A stretch of 15,748 nt of DNA. It comes from Rhodospirillaceae bacterium UBA4479. GTDB lineage: Bacteria > Pseudomonadota > Alphaproteobacteria > Rhodospirillales > Casp-alpha2. The stretch is taken from contig DGNZ01000386.1 in assembly GCA_002389175.1 (NCBI GenBank), positions 1-15,748 on the forward strand. The letters run 5' to 3'. Positions 8,020 to 12,956 of this stretch are shown one piece after another. The stretch's first letter is position 1. Each line of letters opens with the position of its first letter. The position numbers were made by a program, and so were the translations under genes. Under the pieces are notes generated by a model. The model saw nothing but the letters and a program-made list of their open reading frames with translations. It had not been told where the DNA came from and did not search any database.

Positions 8020-8132
8020 GGATGTGCCCCTCAGAAAAACCTTTAACCGTAGTTTCGCGATGGCGGACTAAAAAGGCAAGGGTTTGATTATACGTTTTGA
8101 CTGCTTAGATTAGGGGAAAGGGAGAAAAATTA

Positions 8133-8765
8133 ATGTCAAAAACCATTCTATACTTCGTTGATCCCATGTGTTCGTGGTGCTGGGGCTTCGCACCAGTGAT
8201 GGAAAAAGTGCGCGCGCAAATCGGCGACAAGGCTGAAATTCAAGTATTCGTCGGCGGTCTCCGCCCCTTCACGGAACACGCCATGACCGACAAAGATAAA
8301 TCTTACGTTCGCAATCATTGGACTCACGTGGCCGAGGCGTCGGGCCAGGATTTTGATTTCACGTTCTTTGATCGCGAGGATTTCACCTACGATACAGAGC
8401 CCGCATGCCGCGCCATTGTCGCCGTGCGCAAGATCGAACCCAAGCTTGCCATCGATATGCTAAACCGCCTGCACAAGGCGTTTTATAGCGAAGGAAAGGA
8501 CACCACCGACCCCGAGGTGTTGGCTGATTTGGCCAATGAAGTCGGCGTGCCTCGCGGTGACTTTGAAATTATTTTCGCCGACGAGCAGACCAAACAAGAA
8601 ACCTTGGGCGAATTCCAATACGCGCAGCGATCAGGAATCCAAGGGTTTCCAACCGTAGTCGGCGTCGATGGTGAGACGCAGCCCGTCGCACTGACCATGG
8701 GTTTTCGGCCTTGGGATGCGATGGAACCCGCAATAGAAGGCTGGCTTTCTGGGAAACCTGCCTGA
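8133..8765 (+). CDS. DsbA family protein (cytoplasmic CXXC thiol-disulfide oxidoreductase, COG3531-like)
   Basis: A 210-residue thioredoxin-fold protein. The active-site motif is CSWC at residues 13-16 in DPMCSWCWGFAPV, and the cis-proline is Pro173 in GIQGFPTVV, so both redox hallmarks of the DsbA/2-hydroxychromene-2-carboxylate isomerase group are present, with the helical insertion between them. There is no signal peptide or membrane segment, so unlike true DsbA it should stay in the cytoplasm. Related proteins are annotated as predicted protein-disulfide isomerases (FrnE-like); the substrate is unknown. The ATG at 8133 is preceded by AAGGGAG with about eight bases of spacing. It sits alone between divergent hemB and the lepB operon, with 135 bp before lepB. 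Confidence 0.85.
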   Translation: MSKTILYFVDPMCSWCWGFAPVMEKVRAQIGDKAEIQVFVGGLRPFTEHAMTDKDKSYVRNHWTHVAEASGQDFDFTFFDREDFTYDTEPACRAIVAVRKIEPKLAIDMLNRLHKAFYSEGKDTTDPEVLADLANEVGVPRGDFEIIFADEQTKQETLGEFQYAQRSGIQGFPTVVGVDGETQPVALTMGFRPWDAMEPAIEGWLSGKPA

Positions 8766-8786
8766 TTATTGATCTGATTTAAGGGA

Positions 8787-8819
8787 CGGCGCGCTGTTCA
8801 AAGATACTGTTGTGCGCCG
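8787..8819 (+). other. Hairpin downstream of the DsbA-family gene
   Basis: CGGCGCGC (8787-8794) can pair with GTGCGCCG (8812-8819), eight pairs including one G-U, around a 17-base loop. It lies 22 bp after the DsbA-family stop and just before the candidate lepB promoter. There is no following T-run, so it is at best an atypical terminator or an mRNA 3' end. Confidence 0.25.
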
Positions 8820-8825
8820 AAACCC

Positions 8826-8855
8826 TTGACAGATAAGGTCTTCGCTGGCTCTATC
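8826..8855 (+). promoter_or_regulatory. Candidate promoter for the lepB-rnc-era operon
   Basis: A perfect -35 hexamer TTGACA (8826-8831) is followed after 18 bp by TCTATC (8850-8855), a weak -10. It lies about 45 bp upstream of the lepB start. A strong -35 paired with a loose -10 is common in alphaproteobacteria. This is the only good candidate in the 135-bp gap before lepB. Confidence 0.4.
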
Positions 8856-8900
8856 CGGCGCAAATTACGTCTATTTTAACTGACCACCCAGGAGCCCAAG

Positions 8901-9614
8901 ATGAAGGATACTATCCGCACCGTTGTGTATGCGGTCCTCATCGCGCTTTCCATTCGCGTTTCAGCTTATGAGCCGTTCTCGATCCCATCGGGGTCCATGG
9001 TGTCGACGTTGCTGGTTGGTGATTATCTGTTCGTGTCCAAATTCGCTTATGGCTATAGCCGCTATTCGTTGCCATTCGGCTTGCCGTTGCTGCCGCCAGA
9101 TCGGGTTTTCTTTACAGAGCCTGAACGTGGTGACGTCGCGGTCTTTAAACTGCCATCGGACAATTCCACAGACTTCATCAAGCGGATCATCGGGCTTCCG
9201 GGAGATACGGTTCAAGTCATTAATGGCATCTTACATATCAACGGGACTGCCGTTGAACGCAAGAAAATCGACGATTTCATCTACGAGCAGAACCCAGGCC
9301 AATTCTCGCGGATGTCGCAGTATCTCGAAGTGCTGCCAAATGGTCGCGAACACCTGATTGTCGAACAAAGCGACAATCAATTGGGATCTGACAACACGCC
9401 CGAATTCAAAGTGCCCGAAAAGCATTACTTCATGATGGGTGACAATCGCGATAATTCGAACGACTCACGTTTTGATGGCGTCGGTTTCGTACCGCGTGAA
9501 AACTTAGTCGGGCGTGCAGAGTTCCTGTTCTTCTCAATCGATGGATCGGCGTGGCAGATATGGACATGGCTCGACAAGCTACGTCCTGCTCGCTTCTTTA
9601 CGAGTATCGAATGA
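8901..9614 (+). CDS. lepB: Signal peptidase I
   Basis: LepB cleaves signal peptides from exported proteins at the outer face of the inner membrane. This 237-residue protein has one N-terminal membrane segment (about residues 5-22), then the catalytic serine Ser32 in IPSGSMVSTL and the general-base Lys94 in DFIKRIIGLPGD, followed by the MGDNRDNSNDSRFDGVGFVP block (about 174-193). All S26 family boxes are present and the length is typical of alphaproteobacterial LepB. AGGAG at 8890-8894, six bases before the ATG, fixes the start. Its TGA overlaps the rnc ATG by four bases (ATGA), so it leads the conserved lepB-rnc-era operon. The acpS gene often found just upstream in this class is absent from the window; a DsbA-family gene occupies that place. 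Confidence 0.96.
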   Translation: MKDTIRTVVYAVLIALSIRVSAYEPFSIPSGSMVSTLLVGDYLFVSKFAYGYSRYSLPFGLPLLPPDRVFFTEPERGDVAVFKLPSDNSTDFIKRIIGLPGDTVQVINGILHINGTAVERKKIDDFIYEQNPGQFSRMSQYLEVLPNGREHLIVEQSDNQLGSDNTPEFKVPEKHYFMMGDNRDNSNDSRFDGVGFVPRENLVGRAEFLFFSIDGSAWQIWTWLDKLRPARFFTSIE

Positions 9615-10291
9615 GCGCCAACCTAGACACATTACAGGCGGCCATCGGCTATACGTTCAACGACTCATCTTTGCTGAAACAAGCGCTGACCCATTCAAGC
9701 GCCGCATCGAAACGCCTCAAATCCAACGAGCGGATGGAATTTTTAGGCGATCGTGTGTTAGGCCTCTTGCTAGCGGAAATGCTGCTCGAAGCCTATCAGG
9801 ACGAAGACGAGGGCGGGATCGGTTATCGCTTCACCGCTTTGGCGCAACGTGATGCACTGGCACGGGTCGCAGGTGATATCGGCTTGGCCGATCAATTAAC
9901 GCTATCAACTGGCGAACACATGATGGGCGGCCGAGAAAATCCCGGCGTCCTTGCTGATGGCGTCGAGGCTGTTTTGGCCGCCATCTATATTGACGGCGGA
10001 TTAGACGCAGCACGGGCATTCGTTCATACGCATTGGACGACGATGATGCGTGAAGACAAGCGCCCGCCCAAAGATCCGAAAACCACGCTGCAAGAGTGGG
10101 CGCAGGGGCGGGGCCTTGGATTGCCAAATTATACTGTGACCGGGCAATCTGGCCCTGATCACCAACCAATATTTAATGTCTCTGTCGAATTGACAGGCGC
10201 TGGCAAAGAAGTCGGCGAAGGACAAAGCAAACGCGCTGCCGAACAAGCCGCCGCTGTGGCATTATTACAGAAATTGGAGCAGAATACCTGA
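9611..10291 (+). CDS. rnc: Ribonuclease III
   Basis: RNase III cuts double-stranded RNA, processing rRNA precursors and regulating mRNAs. The 226-residue protein has the signature NERMEFLGDRVL at 39-50 with catalytic Glu43 and Asp47. The second acidic pair is Asp116 and Glu119 in LADGVEAVLAAIYIDGG. A C-terminal double-stranded RNA-binding domain spans about 155-222, starting DPKTTLQEWAQG and ending with the lysine/alanine-rich helix (GQSKRAAEQAAAVALL). I chose the ATG at 9611 because it overlaps the lepB stop as ATGA and begins at the usual family N-terminus. An in-frame GTG sixty bases earlier, inside lepB, would add an unsupported extension. era begins 12 bp downstream. Confidence 0.96.
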   Translation: MSANLDTLQAAIGYTFNDSSLLKQALTHSSAASKRLKSNERMEFLGDRVLGLLLAEMLLEAYQDEDEGGIGYRFTALAQRDALARVAGDIGLADQLTLSTGEHMMGGRENPGVLADGVEAVLAAIYIDGGLDAARAFVHTHWTTMMREDKRPPKDPKTTLQEWAQGRGLGLPNYTVTGQSGPDHQPIFNVSVELTGAGKEVGEGQSKRAAEQAAAVALLQKLEQNT

Positions 10292-10303
10292 TGCGAAACC
10301 CAA

Positions 10304-11218
10304 ATGACTGACACAAAAGCAGGCTTCGTCGCCGTCCTAGGCGCCCCCAACGCGGGCAAGTCGACCTTCGTCAATCAGGCGGTGGGCGCCAAAGTGTCTA
10401 TCGTTTCGCCAAAAGTGCAAACCACGCGAACCCGTGTGCTGGGTATTTTGATCCGCGATCAGGCCCAGATCATCTTTATGGACACGCCCGGTATCTTTGA
10501 GCCGAAACGCCGCTTGGACCGTGCCATGGTTGCCAGTGCGTGGGGCAGTGCAGCCGACGCCGATATCACCATGCTGATGGTCGATGCCGAGCGGGGCGTT
10601 GATCCTGATACCAAACGCATCCTGGATGGCTTGGAAAAACGTAAAAAAGAGCGCCCAAAATCGCCAGCACCCATCCTGTGCATTAATAAAATCGATAGCG
10701 TCGCCAAAGAACGGCTGTTGGTGATTGTCCATGAACTGGCCGAACGCGACCTGTTTTCCGATACCTTCATGATCTCGGCCCTGACAGGCGATGGCGTCAG
10801 CGATGTATTGGATATCTTTGCCGAACGCATGACGCCAGGCCCATGGCTGTACCCCGAAGACCAGATGAGCGACATGCCATCGCGCCTGTTGGCCGCTGAA
10901 ATCACCCGGGAAAAACTGTTCTTACAACTGCATCAGGAATTGCCCTATGCAGCGACAGTGGAGACCGAAACCTGGACCCAAGAAGATGACGGATCAATCC
11001 GCATCGAACAGGTTATCTATGTGCAGCGCGACAGCCAAAAAGCCATCGTTCTGGGCAAAAAAGGGTCTCGTATCAAAGAATTAGGAAGCGCTTCTCGTAA
11101 AGAACTTGAATATTTATTCGAAGGTCGTGTGCACCTGTTCTTATTCGTCAAAGTCCGCGATTCATGGGTCGACGACCCCGAACGCTACCGCGACTGGGGC
11201 TTGGATTTTAACGCTTAA
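10304..11218 (+). CDS. era: GTPase Era
   Basis: Era is an essential GTPase that binds the 3' end of 16S rRNA and helps mature the 30S ribosomal subunit. The 304-residue sequence has G1 GAPNAGKST (13-21), switch residues VSPKVQTTRTRVLG (34-47), G3 DTPG (60-63) and G4 NKID (128-131). These are followed by the C-terminal KH domain with VLGKKGSRIKELG (249-261) and the ending YRDWGLDF. This is complete and ordinary for the family. The ATG at 10304 follows the rnc stop by 12 bp with no strong ribosome site of its own, so it probably depends on coupled translation in the lepB-rnc-era operon. RNase III and Era both act in 16S rRNA maturation, which explains their pairing. recO, frequent downstream of era elsewhere, is replaced by repeats and a convergent sulfur-amino-acid gene. 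Confidence 0.97.
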   Translation: MTDTKAGFVAVLGAPNAGKSTFVNQAVGAKVSIVSPKVQTTRTRVLGILIRDQAQIIFMDTPGIFEPKRRLDRAMVASAWGSAADADITMLMVDAERGVDPDTKRILDGLEKRKKERPKSPAPILCINKIDSVAKERLLVIVHELAERDLFSDTFMISALTGDGVSDVLDIFAERMTPGPWLYPEDQMSDMPSRLLAAEITREKLFLQLHQELPYAATVETETWTQEDDGSIRIEQVIYVQRDSQKAIVLGKKGSRIKELGSASRKELEYLFEGRVHLFLFVKVRDSWVDDPERYRDWGLDFNA

Positions 11219-11246
11219 TAACGCTGTTAAATAAATTTACATTCTC

Positions 11247-11307
11247 GTCACCCCCGCGAAAGCGGGGGTCCATTTCAGACATGGATTCCCGCCTTCGCGG
11301 GAATGAC
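11247..11307. repeat. Palindromic intergenic repeat element, possible terminator after era
   Basis: Two 27-base arms (11247-11273 and 11281-11307) are inverted copies matching at 22 of 27 positions, with a 7-base spacer. Each arm is itself a hairpin. The first is ACCCCCGC/GCGGGGGT around a GAAA tetraloop (11250-11269). The second is ATTCCCGC/GCGGGAAT around CTTC (11285-11304). Repeats of this GTCA-yy-CCCGCGAA type are scattered in many alphaproteobacterial genomes. The second hairpin also fits the pattern ATTCCC-N8-GGGAAT known as dRS3 in Neisseria, perhaps by convergence. The element lies 28 bp after the era stop and could end transcription from either side, although no strong T-run follows. 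Confidence 0.75.
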
Positions 11308-11325
11308 GACTTTTCCAAAACTCAT

Positions 11326-11354
11326 CTTCGCCCCGGATCTAGTCCGGGACGAAG
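11326..11354. repeat. Second palindromic repeat between era and the O-acetylhomoserine sulfhydrylase gene
   Basis: CTTCG-C-CCCGGA (11326-11337) pairs with TCCGGG-A-CGAAG (11343-11354) around a TCTAG loop, giving eleven pairs with one mismatch. It ends six bases before the convergent gene's stop codon, so it may form the end of that transcript. Its 'cCCGGAtctaGTCCGGG' core is another motif often dispersed in alphaproteobacterial genomes. It differs in sequence from the neighbouring element. Confidence 0.6.
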
Positions 11355-11360
11355 TATGAC

Positions 11361-12650
11361 TTAAGCCTTATCCAGCGCCTGACCAATGTCGGCCAGGATA
11401 TCGTCAATGTGCTCAATGCCAATCGATAGCCGCACATAGCCCGGTGTCACACCGGACATGGCCTGATCCTCAACTGACAACTGTGAATGCGTGGTCGATG
11501 CCGGATGGATCGCCAACGAGCGGGCATCGCCCAGGTTTGCGACGTGGTAGAGTAATTCCAACGCGTCGATGAACTTGCGCCCGGCGTCTTTACCGCCCTT
11601 AAGCTCAAATCCGCACAATCCGCCGTGACCGCCAGACAGATACGCATCGCGACGACGCGCCAACTCTCCGGTTTGTAGCGAAGGATGGATCACGCTTTCG
11701 ACCTTGTCATGGCCATTCAAAAACGCAGCAACCTTGGCCGCATTTTCGCAATGCCGTTCCATACGCAACGTCACTGTTTCAACACCTTGGATAAAGTTAA
11801 ATGCGTTCATCGGGCTCATGGAGGCACCGATATCGCGCAGCAAGATGACTCGCGCACGAATGATGTAGGCAATTGGGCCGAGCGGCTTTACAGCCTCGGT
11901 CCATACAGCACCATGATAGCTGGCATCTGGGTGGTTCAGGGTTGGGAACCGATCACCGCCAGCTTCCCAATCGAAATTCCCACCATCGATGATCAAGCCG
12001 CCGATGGATGTGCCATGACCGCCCAAGTACTTGGTGGTCGAATAAACAACAATCGCGGCGCCATGATCAAATGGACGGCAGAGCAGGGGACACGCGGTGT
12101 TATCCATGATCAGCGGCAGGCCCAATTCACGACCGATGTCTGCGACTTCTTTGATAGGGAAGACGTTCAATTTCGGGTTCGGCAGGGTCTCAGCATAAAA
12201 ACACCGGGTTTTGTCATCAACGGCTGTGCGGAACGCTTCGGGATCGGCTGGATCAACGAAACGGCATTCGATACCCATGTCCTTCAGCGTGTTCGCGAAC
12301 AAGTTCCATGTGCCGCCATAAATGTCGGTGGATGATACGAAGTTATCACCAGCACGGCACAGGTTCAGGATCGAAAACGTCGATGCGGTCTGACCGGATG
12401 CGACGGCCAAACCAGCGACGCCGCCTTCCATCGCCGCAATGCGTTTTTCCAGCACATCACAGGTCGGGTTCATGATCCGCGAATAGATGTTGCCGAATTC
12501 CTTGAGCGCAAACAGATTTTCCGCGTGCTCGGTGCTATCGAATTCATAGGCCGTGGTCTGATGTATCGGCACCGCGACTGCGTTGGTTTCGTCTTTGCGG
12601 TATCCGGCGTGCAGGGCCAGGGTTTCAGGATGCATTTTGCTCTCGTCCAC
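11361..12650 (-). CDS. metY: O-acetylhomoserine sulfhydrylase-type PLP enzyme (Cys/Met metabolism family)
   Basis: A cytoplasmic fold-type I PLP enzyme of the cystathionine gamma-synthase family. The best fit is O-acetylhomoserine aminocarboxypropyltransferase, which makes homocysteine from O-acetylhomoserine and sulfide. Numbering from the GTG start: HPETLALHAGYR begins near residue 7, YSRIMNPT near 56-63, SGQTA near 85-89, the PLP-contacting Asp in LIMDNT near 183, and the Schiff-base lysine in YSTTKYLGGHGTSIGG near 207. The long insertion with DASYHGAVW after the lysine is typical of the MetY branch rather than MetB/MetC. Length is 429 residues. I chose GTG 12650 because GGAG (12658-12661) lies seven bases upstream. 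An ATG at 12635 is a fair alternative, and a TTG at 12671 less likely. The exact acyl donor (acetyl or succinyl) remains inferred. Confidence 0.9.
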   Translation of the reverse strand: MDESKMHPETLALHAGYRKDETNAVAVPIHQTTAYEFDSTEHAENLFALKEFGNIYSRIMNPTCDVLEKRIAAMEGGVAGLAVASGQTASTFSILNLCRAGDNFVSSTDIYGGTWNLFANTLKDMGIECRFVDPADPEAFRTAVDDKTRCFYAETLPNPKLNVFPIKEVADIGRELGLPLIMDNTACPLLCRPFDHGAAIVVYSTTKYLGGHGTSIGGLIIDGGNFDWEAGGDRFPTLNHPDASYHGAVWTEAVKPLGPIAYIIRARVILLRDIGASMSPMNAFNFIQGVETVTLRMERHCENAAKVAAFLNGHDKVESVIHPSLQTGELARRRDAYLSGGHGGLCGFELKGGKDAGRKFIDALELLYHVANLGDARSLAIHPASTTHSQLSVEDQAMSGVTPGYVRLSIGIEHIDDILADIGQALDKA

Positions 12651-12694
12651 GGGAATTCTCCGGTTGGTCAAAAAAAGTATGAATTGTGAGCCGG

Positions 12695-12723
12695 AAAGTG
12701 TGATTTTCGAGGGTTTTTGTCAA
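12695..12723 (-). promoter_or_regulatory. Weak candidate promoter for the O-acetylhomoserine sulfhydrylase gene
   Basis: On the minus strand a perfect -35 TTGACA (12723-12718) is followed after 17 bp by CACTTT (12700-12695), a poor -10, about 45 bp before the GTG start. The leader does not match the SAM-II riboswitch pattern common upstream of methionine genes in alphaproteobacteria. Confidence 0.3.
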
Positions 12724-12743
12724 ATAACATCACATCGTCTTGA

Positions 12744-12848
12744 CCTCCTCACCCAACCTCTCCTCCTCAAAGGAGGAGAGGGGTAAAAGCGATCTATGTC
12801 AGAGGGTCTCTCTCCTTCACATAGTGGGGGAGAGGACAGGTGTGGGGG
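12744..12848. repeat. Three-stem palindromic repeat element between divergent promoters
   Basis: Three stems can form. An outer one pairs 12744-12753 with 12839-12848 (nine of ten positions, one G-T). A perfect 11-bp hairpin CCTCTCCTCCT/AGGAGGAGAGG has a CAA loop (12757-12767, 12771-12781). A second 11-bp hairpin CTCTCCTTCAC/GTGGGGGAGAG has an ATA loop (12810-12820, 12824-12834; two G-T pairs). The CCTCACCC...CTCTCC...GGAGAGG composition is that of dispersed bacterial intergenic repeats. It sits between the candidate metY promoter and the icmF promoter and contains no coding frame I would support. Confidence 0.6.
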
Positions 12849-12853
12849 TAAAA

Positions 12854-12882
12854 TTGACGTTAACGTTAACGTAAACTATAAA
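12854..12882 (+). promoter_or_regulatory. Sigma70-type promoter of icmF
   Basis: TTGACG (12854-12859) and TATAAA (12877-12882) are spaced by exactly 17 bp, ten of twelve consensus bases. It is the best promoter in the window. Transcription would start near 12889, leaving a leader of about 68 bases before the icmF ATG. The spacer is almost wholly occupied by a palindrome (separate entry), so the promoter is probably controlled by a bound dimer. Confidence 0.65.
12857..12872. promoter_or_regulatory. 16-bp palindromic operator (LiuR-like) inside the icmF promoter
   Basis: ACGTTAACGTTAACGT is identical to its reverse complement and extends to TT-n-(palindrome)-n-AA. It can be read as two overlapping ACGTTAACGT half-sites offset by six bases. 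From memory, LiuR, the MerR-family regulator of branched-chain amino acid and acyl-CoA catabolism in proteobacteria, binds sites with an ACGT-nn-ACGT core and AT-rich flanks (TTnACGTTAACGTAAA-like). The right half of this site (TTAACGTTAACGTAAA) is very close to that. Control of an isobutyryl-CoA mutase by such a regulator would be logical. The regulator is not in the window, so the assignment is inference. Confidence 0.55.
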
Positions 12883-12898
12883 TCTTCCGATGATTGAG

Positions 12899-12935
12899 CG
12901 TCGCAGTCGCTTTCGGAAAGCGCTATACTGCGATG
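12899..12935 (+). promoter_or_regulatory. Stem-loop in the icmF leader RNA
   Basis: CGTCGCAGT (12899-12907) pairs with ACTGCGATG (12927-12935), nine pairs including one G-U. A second hairpin CGCTTT/AAAGCG with a CGG loop (12908-12913, 12917-12922) stacks on it, leaving only CTAT unpaired on one side. It would begin about ten bases after the inferred transcription start and end ten bases before the GGGAGG ribosome site (12945-12950). It is far too small for a cobalamin riboswitch. It may stabilise the transcript or modulate translation. Confidence 0.45.
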
Positions 12936-12956
12936 TGCACGGTCGGGAGGAATATC

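Noticed and set aside
9551..9610. In-frame GTG giving rnc a 20-residue N-terminal extension
   Set aside because: The extension lies inside lepB and is not family-like; the ATGA overlap at 9611 is the standard arrangement.
12651..12735. Possible SAM-II riboswitch upstream of the O-acetylhomoserine sulfhydrylase gene
   Set aside because: The genomic context is right, but the leader lacks the conserved SAM-II pseudoknot segments and GCTAAAAAG-like tract.
12757..12781. CCTCTCCTCCT/AGGAGGAGAGG hairpin as a rho-independent terminator
   Set aside because: No transcript ends here (both flanking genes point away) and no T-run follows; it belongs to the three-stem repeat.
12883..12956. Possible cobalamin riboswitch before the B12-dependent mutase
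   Set aside because: The leader is about 68 bases, far below riboswitch size, and has no B12-box sequence.
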